Assembly (NCBI RefSeq): GCF_002150785.1
Contig: NZ_MTAZ01000020.1
Coordinates: 1-64,000, forward strand
Origin: Arenibacter amylolyticus
GTDB taxonomy: Bacteria > Bacteroidota > Bacteroidia > Flavobacteriales > Flavobacteriaceae
Reading direction: 5' to 3'
Length of the DNA: 64,000 nucleotides
The notes under the pieces were generated by a model. The model did not search any database and was not told where the DNA came from. It worked only from the letters and a program-made list of their open reading frames with translations. A program made the translations under genes and the position numbers. Shown piece after piece: positions 28,236 to 37,264 of this stretch (positions within the stretch are counted from its first letter, which is position 1; the number at the start of each line of letters is the position of its first letter).

Positions 28236-30143
28236 ATGAGTAATTATCACATTAAACATTTGGAGGAATACTATCAGGTGTATCGGAAATCTGTCCGAGA
28301 GCCTGAAAAATTTTGGGGCGAAGTCGCTGAAGAACATTTTTTATGGCGTAAGAAATGGGATAAGGTCCTAAGTTGGAATTTTAGTACTCCGGAAATCAAA
28401 TGGTTTGAGGGTGCAAAACTTAATATTACTGAAAACTGTATAGACCGTCACCTATTAAATAGGGGCGACAAGACCGCGATTATTTTTGAACCCAACAACC
28501 CCGAGGAGGAGGCAGAACACATAACCTACAAAGATTTACATGCCAGGGTTTGTAAACTGGCCAATGTCCTAAAAGAACAGGGCATAAAAAAAGGAGATCG
28601 GGTATGTATTTACCTGCCCATGATTCCCGAACTAACCATATCCCTACTTGCATGTGCCCGTATTGGGGCCATCCATTCCGTAGTATTTGCCGGATTTTCA
28701 TCTACGGCACTATCGTCTAGGATTAATGATAGCGAATGTAAGCTGGTTATCACCGCAGATGGTTCCTTTAGGGGATCCAAAAACATAGATCTCAAAGGAA
28801 TTGTAGACGAAGGACTTAAAGACTGCCCTGGGGTAGAGACCGTTTTACTGGTAAAACGTACTAAGGCCGATATTAATTTTAAGGAAGGTCGTGATAAGTG
28901 GCTACAACCCTTGATAGACGAGGCATCCCCAGAATGCGAACCAGAAATTATGGATGCGGAAGACCCCTTGTTTATCCTGTATACTTCTGGCTCTACTGGG
29001 AACCCCAAAGGAATGGTACATACTACCGGGGGCTATCTGGTCTATACCGCCTATACGTTTAAAAATGTATTTCAATATACCGAAAACGATGTGTACTGGT
29101 GTACGGCAGATATCGGATGGATTACCGGCCATAGCTATATCGTTTACGGACCCCTGGCCAATGGCGCCACCTCCCTTATGTTCGAGGGAGTACCCAATTA
29201 CCCAGACTATAGCAGGTTTTGGCAGATAGTAGAGAAACACAAGGTAAACCAATTCTATACCGCCCCCACCGCCATTAGAGCGTTGGCAAAACAGAATATA
29301 GAATACACCAAGAAACACGACCTAAGCTCGCTAAAGGTGTTGGGGTCCGTAGGAGAGCCCATAAACGAAGAAGCATGGCACTGGTATAATGATGTAATTG
29401 GAAAGAAAAAGAGCCCCATAGTAGACACTTGGTGGCAAACGGAGACAGGCGGAATTATGATTACGCCCATACCCTACGTAACCCCTACCAAACCCACCTA
29501 TGCCACCCTCCCGTTTATTGGGATTCAACCCGCCATCATGGATGAGCATGGGGAAGAGATAAAAGGCAATCAAGTGGATGGCCGCTTGTCCATAAAATTC
29601 CCATGGCCGGGTATGGCGAGGACTATATGGCGCAATCACAAGCGATATAAGGAGACTTACTTCTCTACCTACCCCAACTACTATTTCACAGGCGATGGTG
29701 CCTTTAGGGACGAGGTAGGCTATTATAGGATCACCGGCCGTGTAGATGATGTAATCATCGTGTCTGGTCACAACCTGGGTACCGCACCAATTGAAGATTC
29801 CATTAACGAGCATCCGGCCGTTTCAGAATCGGCCATCGTTGGCGTTCCCCACGATGTAAAAGGTAGCGCCCTCTATGGTTTCGTAACCTTAAAGGAGACC
29901 GGGGAATCCCGTGACCATGACAACCTTAGAAAAGAGATCAACCAAATGATTACGGAACATATTGGCCCCATAGCCAAACTAGATACCATCCAATTCACCA
30001 GAGGATTGCCTAAGACCCGCTCCGGGAAGATTATGCGAAGAATCCTAAGGAAATTGGCCAGTAGGGATATGGAAAACCTAGGAGACACCAGCACCCTTCT
30101 CAATCCAGAAGTGGTAGATCAAATTAAAAAGGATATTATTTAA
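28236..30143 (+). CDS. acs: Acetyl-CoA synthetase (AMP-forming)
   Basis: A 635-residue protein of the usual Acs length. It has an N-terminal ACAS_N segment, the AMP-binding P-loop LYTSGSTGNPKGMVHTTGG near residue 250, WWQTETGG near residue 400, TGDGA near residue 486, and the C-terminal catalytic Lys in KTRSGKIMRR near residue 610. It makes acetyl-CoA from acetate, ATP and CoA in the cytoplasm. It lies 157 bases after the acetate-type symporter on the same strand and is followed by a hairpin. Acetate could come from outside or from deacetylation of GlcNAc-6-phosphate, the step after MurQ. Confidence 0.95.
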   Translation: MSNYHIKHLEEYYQVYRKSVREPEKFWGEVAEEHFLWRKKWDKVLSWNFSTPEIKWFEGAKLNITENCIDRHLLNRGDKTAIIFEPNNPEEEAEHITYKDLHARVCKLANVLKEQGIKKGDRVCIYLPMIPELTISLLACARIGAIHSVVFAGFSSTALSSRINDSECKLVITADGSFRGSKNIDLKGIVDEGLKDCPGVETVLLVKRTKADINFKEGRDKWLQPLIDEASPECEPEIMDAEDPLFILYTSGSTGNPKGMVHTTGGYLVYTAYTFKNVFQYTENDVYWCTADIGWITGHSYIVYGPLANGATSLMFEGVPNYPDYSRFWQIVEKHKVNQFYTAPTAIRALAKQNIEYTKKHDLSSLKVLGSVGEPINEEAWHWYNDVIGKKKSPIVDTWWQTETGGIMITPIPYVTPTKPTYATLPFIGIQPAIMDEHGEEIKGNQVDGRLSIKFPWPGMARTIWRNHKRYKETYFSTYPNYYFTGDGAFRDEVGYYRITGRVDDVIIVSGHNLGTAPIEDSINEHPAVSESAIVGVPHDVKGSALYGFVTLKETGESRDHDNLRKEINQMITEHIGPIAKLDTIQFTRGLPKTRSGKIMRRILRKLASRDMENLGDTSTLLNPEVVDQIKKDII

Positions 30144-30166
30144 TATTTAATTTTTTGTGAGGGCAT

Positions 30167-30195
30167 TGCCACTTTATAGCTTCTATAAAGTGGCA
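30167..30195. terminator. Hairpin after acs
   Basis: A perfect 13-bp stem (TGCCACTTTATAG at 30167-30179, complement 30183-30195) with a three-base loop lies 24 bases after the acs stop and faces the convergent transporter gene. There is no T-tract directly behind it, so its termination strength is uncertain. Confidence 0.6.
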
Positions 30196-30386
30196 CGTGC
30201 TTTCCGCTATATCTTTTTTATAGCCATAAAAAAGGATGCCGCTGCAATCACTAATGCAGTGCTTATGGCAAAAAGAAGCCGTCACTACAAAATTTAAACA
30301 CAGGACTATTCCTGGAAATTAACTTCAGAAGAAAGCTCGGAAAGACCTCTCTCACCGTCAAAAGCATCAGGCTATATAAAAGTTAT

Positions 30387-31595
30387 CTAGGCAGGCTGTA
30401 AAAGGGCACTTCTCCGTACTGCGATAAATATTAACAGGGATAATCCTCCGCAGAGTGCAAACCCTACAAAGAGTGGAAGTGTAGTTCCCTCCATAAAACT
30501 ACCAATGTAGGTTGCTATCGGAATGGCGATTAAGGTATAAACAAAGCCGGTAATTGCCGCTCCAATACCCGCAATATGTCCAATAGGCTCCATGGCAATG
30601 GCCCTGAGGTTTCCAAAGATAAACCCCAAACTAAAAAACTGCATCGCAAGGAAACTGATCAGCACCCACAAGGGCGGGTTATCGGTATTCCAAAACAAAC
30701 TTATATAGATAAGGGAAACCGCCGAGAACAAACTAAGGGAAATTAATGCCAACCTACGCATCCCCAATTTAACTACCAAGGTACCATTTAACAAGGTAGA
30801 CACCCCTACCGATATGGCCAATCCAGCAAAGATATATGGGAAGTCGTCCGCCAAGCCGTACTGGTCTTCAAAAATCTGCTGGGCCGCACTTAAATACACC
30901 ATAAAGGCACCCGTAATTAGCCCAGAAACAATCGTAAAAGCGACCGTCTCCCTATACCTCATCAATTCCTTAAGTCCCTTAAAATAAATATCCTTGGAGA
31001 ATTTAATAGTGTGCTCTGGTTTTAAGGTTTCGGGCTGTCGCCTCCAAAACCATATACTAATAGCCAAGGTGGCCACCAATTGCATGTAAAAGATGGATTC
31101 CCAGCCAAATCGGTCTAGAAAGAATTTCCCCATGGCAGGCGCTACAATAGGTACCAAAATAAAGAAGGCCGTAACAAAAGACATAATCCTGGCCATATAA
31201 TCCCCTTTGTACGAATCGCGAATCATGGAAATACTAATAGAGCGTGCAGCCGATAGCCCCACTCCCTGTAATATCCGTCCTGCCAGCATCCATTCTAGGG
31301 ATGGGGCAAAAATACAGATAAGACTCGCTATGCTAAATATCCCAAACCCAAAATACACCACAGGTTTACGGCCAAAACTGTCCGATAGCGGCCCCAATAG
31401 TAACTGTCCAATTCCCAAGCCCAGAAAAATCATGGTGATTAACTTCTGGTTCTCTACAGGATCGTAACTACCTATGTCTAAACCAATAGTGGACATGGCC
31501 GGTAGAATAGCGTCTATGGTTAAAGCTACAACGGACATTAGAGAGGCCATCATAGCTACAAATTCAAATTGAGGGCGCTGCTGTGATTTTTGCAT
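30387..31595 (-). CDS. MFS multidrug efflux transporter, Bcr/CflA type
   Basis: A 402-residue inner-membrane protein with 12 hydrophobic helices. It shows the DHA1/Bcr-CflA pattern: TIDAILPAMSTIGLDIG in helix 1, the loop-2 motif GPLSDSFGRKPVVYFG, and RILQGVGLSAARSISISMIRD in helix 4-5. Family members export drugs such as bicyclomycin or chloramphenicol; the substrate here is unknown. The ATG at 31595 (MQKSQQRPQ) puts helix 1 at the usual distance; an upstream in-frame ATG would add 28 atypical residues. It stands alone, convergent with acs. Confidence 0.88.
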   Translation of the reverse strand: MQKSQQRPQFEFVAMMASLMSVVALTIDAILPAMSTIGLDIGSYDPVENQKLITMIFLGLGIGQLLLGPLSDSFGRKPVVYFGFGIFSIASLICIFAPSLEWMLAGRILQGVGLSAARSISISMIRDSYKGDYMARIMSFVTAFFILVPIVAPAMGKFFLDRFGWESIFYMQLVATLAISIWFWRRQPETLKPEHTIKFSKDIYFKGLKELMRYRETVAFTIVSGLITGAFMVYLSAAQQIFEDQYGLADDFPYIFAGLAISVGVSTLLNGTLVVKLGMRRLALISLSLFSAVSLIYISLFWNTDNPPLWVLISFLAMQFFSLGFIFGNLRAIAMEPIGHIAGIGAAITGFVYTLIAIPIATYIGSFMEGTTLPLFVGFALCGGLSLLIFIAVRRSALLQPA

Positions 31596-31844
31596 CCTGC
31601 AAATGTAGGCATATCCAACCCTATTGAAAAATTGGACCTTCAAAATAACATTATCATAACAGTTAAAGGGCAGATCCAAACGAAAAATTGACCCCGGTAT
31701 GCTACTCGCTTACTCTTGATTTTTAGATGTACTTGGCTAAAACAGTTAGGGCAAAAACAATCTTGTCCCTTATTGACGTAAACAACCCCCTAAGTAGGCA
31801 ATAAACTAAACAGGCATTACCAACCTACATTAGGTGAAAGAAGC

Positions 31845-32960
31845 TTAAAACCTCCTCGTTATCAACCTCTTTGGTTGTTGGGTGGCATCTACCACTATCT
31901 CAAAAGAAATCACTCCCAATACCAACTCCTCCTCCGTTATTACCTCTACCTTCCATTCACCTGGTTGTACGTTATTCTTATAGGTATACCCACGGAATCC
32001 GCCATCCCTGCCTCCAGTAATCTCATAGCCTATGTCCTCCACCACCTCCCATTCTTTTGTACTGGGGTTGTACCAGTTCCAACGATGAAAAACACCCATT
32101 TTAAGGTCGGTAGGTGCAAAAATAGCGGAGAAAACATACACCTCATCCCCAGGCTTGTGAATATAGTGGTACCGATGATCTCGCCAAAACACCTCCCAAT
32201 CCTCTCTCTCATGCGTCACATAATAGCGGTTGTTTTTCATCTCTATTTTATGTGCTACCACTCCACTCTGCATGGCAAGAGGTACCGGGGGAATCATTTT
32301 AAAAAAATAAAAAACATGGATCAAGGTATAAATGCCTACAATAATCCCCAGTAGCTTTCCTAGATGTACCTCTGCCCGTGTACTGGGACTAATTTTATAG
32401 ATAGCAAGGATCACCACCAAGGTGATTCCCAAACTCACCCCTCCGGAAATTAGAAAAATTTTGGTATTCATCTCCCTCATAAAAACGGGAATCATAAAAG
32501 CGAAAAAGGTGAAGCTTATGAAAAAGTATACCCCAAACTGCAGGTATTTATTCGAGATTCTTTTTTTAAGCAATTCATTGGCAAAAAGCAATACCACTAA
32601 AATAACAAAGAAAGAAAGCGTCTTGGATAGGGAGACACTTCTAGAAAAATAGATTACGAAAGCACTGGAAAGCCCCCCAAAGAAGAATTGTATCGCCAAG
32701 GGTAAATAATCCTCGTACTTACCTAAAAGCGTATTTTTCCACCACCCATCATCCGCCAAATTATATAAAAAAAGAGTGAGGGTCAAAGATGTCATATGCA
32801 GGCACAGTACCGTTAAATCGTATAACCTATCTATACGTCCTAGGGTAAGAGAGTCAAAGATAAAACCAGCAACAAAGAAAAATATAGGGGCGTACTTCTC
32901 ATGTTTCCTAATAAACCTGTGAAACCCGCTATTCCTAAGTCTTACTAATGTTCTTTCCAT
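31845..32960 (-). CDS. DUF2914 membrane protein
   Basis: A 371-residue protein. The first about 230 residues hold seven or eight hydrophobic helices (starting YAPIFFFVAGFIFDS). The last about 130 residues form a soluble DUF2914 domain (SAIFAPTDLKMGVFHRW, a Gly-rich GGRDGGFRGYTYKN turn, GEWKVEVITEEELVLGVISF). Function is unknown; DUF2914 domains lie at the membrane surface in many bacteria. It is 32 bases downstream of the sugar isomerase-like gene on the same strand, so the two may be cotranscribed. Confidence 0.75.
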   Translation of the reverse strand: MERTLVRLRNSGFHRFIRKHEKYAPIFFFVAGFIFDSLTLGRIDRLYDLTVLCLHMTSLTLTLFLYNLADDGWWKNTLLGKYEDYLPLAIQFFFGGLSSAFVIYFSRSVSLSKTLSFFVILVVLLFANELLKKRISNKYLQFGVYFFISFTFFAFMIPVFMREMNTKIFLISGGVSLGITLVVILAIYKISPSTRAEVHLGKLLGIIVGIYTLIHVFYFFKMIPPVPLAMQSGVVAHKIEMKNNRYYVTHEREDWEVFWRDHRYHYIHKPGDEVYVFSAIFAPTDLKMGVFHRWNWYNPSTKEWEVVEDIGYEITGGRDGGFRGYTYKNNVQPGEWKVEVITEEELVLGVISFEIVVDATQQPKRLITRRF

Positions 32961-32992
32961 GAATTACCCTTGGTTACCGCTATTTATACTAT

Positions 32993-33886
32993 TCATAGGT
33001 ATCTCTGGAGTCGCCTCCTAAAATATTGGGCATTGCTAGCCGCACTCTTTAAAGAGTTTTCGCTATAATTACCGCCTTGTTCTATATAATAGAATTCCAA
33101 GCCCGATTCTTTAGGATCTGGCAATATGGCTTCATAATCTATAGAACCATTCCCCAATTCGGTATAATCCCTACTTAGCTTATCCATATCCTTTATATGC
33201 CACATGGTATATCGCTTAGGTTGCTTACGGATCAATTCTTGGGGAGTGTATTTGGAAGATCGCACTACCCAATACATATCCATTTGCAATTTCACCAAGG
33301 CTGGATCTGTTTCATTAACTAAAATATCAAATCCGTTTTCCCCATTCTGATCTTCAAATTCATACCCGTGGTTATGATAGGCAAAACCAAGCCCTGCCTT
33401 CGTAACCTGTTCCCCTATCGCATTCATTTTACCGGCTAATATTTTATAGCTATCAATGGTCCGTTGTTCCGGTGCAATCCACGGTAAGGTAATATACTTA
33501 CTATTTAAAGTATGCGCCCCTTCAATACACCTATCAACAAATTGTGCTAATTCGGCATCAGATTGATCTAAGTAGGGCGAAAAATTATAGTGACCACTAC
33601 TCACGGTTAGCCCCAATTGGTCTAACAACTCTTTAAACGCTTGGGAAGCATACCCGTAATAACTGCCCTTTTCCGCATCAAAACCATAGATCTCAAAATC
33701 CTCATAACCCAACCCCTTCAAATATTCTAAGGTACTTTTAGGATCCTTTGCCATTTGGTCCCGGATAGAAAATAATTGATACCCCATTTTAAATTTCGGC
33801 CTGTCGTTCAGTGAAAAAGAAGTGAGGGGCAGCATGGAAGCCACTCCTAATACACTGGAATTTTTAATAAAACTTCTTCTATTCAT
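32993..33886 (-). CDS. Tat-exported sugar phosphate isomerase/epimerase-like protein
   Basis: A 297-residue protein starting with a twin-arginine signal (NRRSFIKNSSVLG, hydrophobic core to about residue 25). A xylose-isomerase-like TIM barrel (AP_endonuc_2 family) follows: MGYQLFSIRDQM, LGYEDFEIYGFDA, FAYHNHGYEF near residue 175, LQMDMYWVVRS near residue 205 and WHIKDMD near residue 235, which carry the usual metal-binding residues. Related exported barrels accompany keto-sugar pathways in Bacteroidota. The actual substrate is unknown. It is first in a two-gene leftward unit. Confidence 0.82.
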   Translation of the reverse strand: MNRRSFIKNSSVLGVASMLPLTSFSLNDRPKFKMGYQLFSIRDQMAKDPKSTLEYLKGLGYEDFEIYGFDAEKGSYYGYASQAFKELLDQLGLTVSSGHYNFSPYLDQSDAELAQFVDRCIEGAHTLNSKYITLPWIAPEQRTIDSYKILAGKMNAIGEQVTKAGLGFAYHNHGYEFEDQNGENGFDILVNETDPALVKLQMDMYWVVRSSKYTPQELIRKQPKRYTMWHIKDMDKLSRDYTELGNGSIDYEAILPDPKESGLEFYYIEQGGNYSENSLKSAASNAQYFRRRLQRYL

Positions 33887-34371
33887 AGTCTTCTAAAATA
33901 GCTGGTTAACATTGGGTTGTATTAACGCTTTATACGCCTCATTTCCTCAGAGGATTATTTGGATGCCCCAGTAGCTAAAACCGGCGCCTCCTGACTTAAC
34001 ATCGAAGCCAAAACCTACTCAATACGGGAAATACTAAAGGATATAATTGCGTAAAACATCCTTCCAAGGTAATTAAATTTTTCGCAATAATCAGGGAGCC
34101 ATTCAAGGTTAAATGTAGGGGCAGGCAGCTAATTAAAATCCAAGCACCCCAAATAACCCAATCAAACAACTTATAAGCTTGGTTTATTTTCAAATTCAAC
34201 AAAGCTTAAACATCCCCTGGCTGGTTGTCAGTATTCACGGAAGGGCGATGATGTGATTTTAGGTCTATGAACGATAATTAAAAAATCTGACCGAATTTAT
34301 TAGGTAGGAGGAAAGGGATTACAATAATTGGAATTACCTTTAAAAAAAATACGCTGATTGCCACTTAAATT
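33887..34371. other. Gene-free 485-base stretch between divergent genes
   Basis: I see no supported gene, hairpin with T-run or exact promoter core here. A 68-codon open frame on the minus strand (33996-34202) has no recognisable family. The stretch separates the leftward isomerase operon from the rightward dikinase-like operon, so it should hold both promoters. A GGAGG lies at 34306-34312 in a purine-rich patch, too far from the start to act as its ribosome site. Confidence 0.5.
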
Positions 34372-37263
34372 ATGATAAGACTACTGATTATATGCCTATT
34401 ACTATTTAATTTCCCTCATTTTGCCAGGGGACAAAAATTGAATAATCAAGAAATAAAAGAACTGATCCAAGCCTATAAAATGGATATTAGGGGCCCCTAT
34501 AAAGAAATTAGGTGGTTTTGTACAGATGGCAGTATTCGTATGCCCAAAGACCCTTGTCCTGCTAACATTGGCCCCGGAGTGCAGCACGCCACCTATAAAA
34601 ACTCGGTCACTGATCTTGGGAAGAGAAACCATCTATATTTTGGTCAAATTCTTTCCTATACCGATAAAGAAGCGTTCTGGGATAAGGAGAATAACCATTC
34701 CCGAATTAAGCAGTATCAGCTAGATAAATATTTAAGATCGGTAGATGATGGATGGGTGCTACAAAAAGGTCAGTATTATAGAGGGGCCATCCAGTCCGAA
34801 GACGAAGATGCCTGGGGTGTTGAATTTTATAAATGGTTGCTCTCCGATACCGATAATTTAAAAAAACATTATTTCCTTATCAGACAATCCCTAAAGGACA
34901 TACCACACCAGGGAGATGATAATTTAGCCCAAAAGATTAGAAGCGAATCCAAGGTAATTTCGGACCTAGCACCAAGCTTTATGGATTTACGGGTAAAAAT
35001 CCATAGTCAGCCCGATCTGGGCGATATCGAAAAGGTAAAAGCTTTTAAAGTAAAGCACAACGACAAGCTAAGTGCGGAGGTCAGAACAAAAATTGATGCT
35101 TTAACCCGCACCATGACTACTTTCTACCAGCCTGTAGATATTGCTGCCTTACCAAAAAGAACCTCGCTGGTCCTTGAGAAACAAATTGGCAAGGAGATAA
35201 GTACCTATGTCAATCAATTTGCCGAGGAAAAAAACACCGCCTTATTAATAGAGGCAACCGCAGAATTACTGCTTTCCATAAGACAGGCCATCATAGAGGA
35301 AGAATCTGCCGCAGCCAGATTACAATTGTTGGATGCCTCCTTAAAGCTGGAAGAAATCATTTTTAAAAAATCTCCCCAATGGCAACCCCAAGATATAAAT
35401 GGACTCCTAGACAAGGTATGTTATTTGGGAATGGCCAACGCCGGGGCAGGATATATAGAACTTGTGGAGTGGCAGCAATTAAACCTAGCTTCCAAAGGGA
35501 ACTCGCTGGGAGATCTTACCTCAACATTAGAACATGCCCGTAGGGAGGTAGAATGGAGTTCTTCCATGGTAAAGGCCAATTATCAGGAGGTCGTAGACAC
35601 CTATACAGGCTTTGAGCCCAAGGCCTATGGATATATAGATGATATCATTAGAGGATCTATAGCCCTTCATCTTGGCCAGGCAGTGGGTGATTTAGGCGAT
35701 ATCATCGCCAAAGAGTCGGCCCTCACCAATAAGGTGATGGATCTTTCCAACCAGAGTGGCTTCCGCGGATTAAATGCGGGTTATGCCTTGGGAGAATTAG
35801 TGGTTGTAAATGGATCACCCGATGAAATTGAAGTAGTTTCAGACAAGATTTATGTGTTTCAAAGACCTCCATCAGATTTAAAACCTATAGCCGGTATCGC
35901 CACGGTGTCCGAAGGAAATATGGTTTCCCATGTACAACTCCTGGCTAGAAATTTAGGTATTCCGAACGCTGCACTAGCCGATGACAACCTTAGAAACCTC
36001 TTAAAACATGATGGAAAACGTGTGTTTTATGCGGTTTCCAATAAAGGGAATGTAATTATGAAGCCCGAAGCTGATATGACCGATGAGGAGCGTGCCCTAT
36101 TTTCCAAAAAAGAACGCCGGGAAGACCGAGTGAAAGTCCCCATAGACCACATTCAATTGAAAGAAAACAATATCCTAGACCTCAAGGAAGTGGATGCAAG
36201 CGATTCGGGAAAACTCTGTGGCCCTAAAGCGGCCAATCTAGGGCAGTTAAAGAAAATGTTCCCCAACAAAGTGGTGGAAGGCCTGGTAATACCTTTTGGA
36301 ATTTTCAGATCGCATATGGATCAGAAGATGCCAGATGGAGAACTTAGCTATTGGGAGTTTTTAAACGCCATCTTTAAGGAAGCCGAGGCCCTAAGTGCTC
36401 AAGGAATCAGCCCTGGCGAGGTAGAAAACTTTCAACTGCGAAAACTGGAAGTATTAAGGGAAGAAATAAAGAAAATACCCCTGCAAGTAGAATTCCTACA
36501 GCAGTTAGAAAAAGGATTTACAGACATCCTCGGAGATAAATTGGGTGAGATCCCTGTTTTCCTCAGAAGCGACACCAATATGGAAGATCTAAAAGACTTT
36601 ACCGGGGCGGGACTAAACCTAACCATCTTCAATGTGGTAACCAAGGAAAAGATAATTGAGGGAATTAAAAATGTATGGGCCTCCCCTTATACGGAACGCA
36701 GTTATAAATGGAGACAAAAATTCCTGCTCAATCCAGAAAATGTATTCCCGTCCATATTGGTCATCCCCAGTGTAGACGTGGATTATTCTGGGGTCTTAAT
36801 TACCAAGGGAATCAATTCTGGTAGCCCCCAAGATTTAACGGTTGCCTTTAGCCGAGGTGCTGGGGGTGCAGTAGACGGGCAATCTGCAGAAACCTATGAG
36901 ATTTATGCCGCTGGAGGAACCCAATTACTAGCTCCTGCTAGGGAACCCTACCACAACAGACTGCCGGCAAGCGGTGGCTTGGAAAAGAACGTAGCTACCT
37001 TTGAAAGCTTTATTCTTAACCATCAAAATATTAAGGACATTAGAGACCTGGCAAAATCTATTAGAGAAACTATGCCTAGAGAAACCACCGCTGATAATGA
37101 AGCGGTCTATGACGTAGAATTAGGCTTCCAAAATAATAAGTTATGGTTGTTCCAGATTAGACCATTTGTGGAAAATAAAAGAGCCCAGAGCTCCGAATAT
37201 CTGGAATCCATTTCCCCGAAAATAAATCTGGCCAAGAAAATTAACCTCTCACAAAAATTATAA
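34372..37263 (+). CDS. Exported PEP/pyruvate-binding dikinase-like protein
   Basis: A 963-residue protein with an N-terminal signal peptide (hydrophobic 1-15, FARG end near residue 20). Residues 20-440 are a mostly helical region without a family I recognise. A PEP-utiliser phosphohistidine domain follows (GIATVSEGNMVSHVQLLARN, His520). Last comes a PPDK N-terminal ATP-grasp region from about residue 610 (GPKAANLGQL; LRSDTNMEDL near 731-740, with Arg732; GAVDGQSAE near 832). This order, phosphohistidine before ATP-grasp, is that of glucan water dikinases rather than PPDK or PpsA. No PEP/pyruvate TIM barrel is visible. Export of an ATP-using enzyme is unexpected. The gene is one base ahead of a serine hydrolase gene. 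Confidence 0.75.
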   Translation: MIRLLIICLLLFNFPHFARGQKLNNQEIKELIQAYKMDIRGPYKEIRWFCTDGSIRMPKDPCPANIGPGVQHATYKNSVTDLGKRNHLYFGQILSYTDKEAFWDKENNHSRIKQYQLDKYLRSVDDGWVLQKGQYYRGAIQSEDEDAWGVEFYKWLLSDTDNLKKHYFLIRQSLKDIPHQGDDNLAQKIRSESKVISDLAPSFMDLRVKIHSQPDLGDIEKVKAFKVKHNDKLSAEVRTKIDALTRTMTTFYQPVDIAALPKRTSLVLEKQIGKEISTYVNQFAEEKNTALLIEATAELLLSIRQAIIEEESAAARLQLLDASLKLEEIIFKKSPQWQPQDINGLLDKVCYLGMANAGAGYIELVEWQQLNLASKGNSLGDLTSTLEHARREVEWSSSMVKANYQEVVDTYTGFEPKAYGYIDDIIRGSIALHLGQAVGDLGDIIAKESALTNKVMDLSNQSGFRGLNAGYALGELVVVNGSPDEIEVVSDKIYVFQRPPSDLKPIAGIATVSEGNMVSHVQLLARNLGIPNAALADDNLRNLLKHDGKRVFYAVSNKGNVIMKPEADMTDEERALFSKKERREDRVKVPIDHIQLKENNILDLKEVDASDSGKLCGPKAANLGQLKKMFPNKVVEGLVIPFGIFRSHMDQKMPDGELSYWEFLNAIFKEAEALSAQGISPGEVENFQLRKLEVLREEIKKIPLQVEFLQQLEKGFTDILGDKLGEIPVFLRSDTNMEDLKDFTGAGLNLTIFNVVTKEKIIEGIKNVWASPYTERSYKWRQKFLLNPENVFPSILVIPSVDVDYSGVLITKGINSGSPQDLTVAFSRGAGGAVDGQSAETYEIYAAGGTQLLAPAREPYHNRLPASGGLEKNVATFESFILNHQNIKDIRDLAKSIRETMPRETTADNEAVYDVELGFQNNKLWLFQIRPFVENKRAQSSEYLESISPKINLAKKINLSQKL

Positions 37264-37264
37264 G

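Noticed and set aside
30196-30275. A minus-strand run of hydrophobic codons (ending SFFMAIKKI and stop) between acs and the MFS gene
   Set aside because: Only about 24 codons are open before an in-frame stop. It could be a remnant of a small membrane protein but cannot be supported.
33996-34202. A 68-codon minus-strand open frame in the gene-free stretch
   Set aside because: It has no family resemblance and no promoter core or neighbour logic; it is too short to support as a gene.
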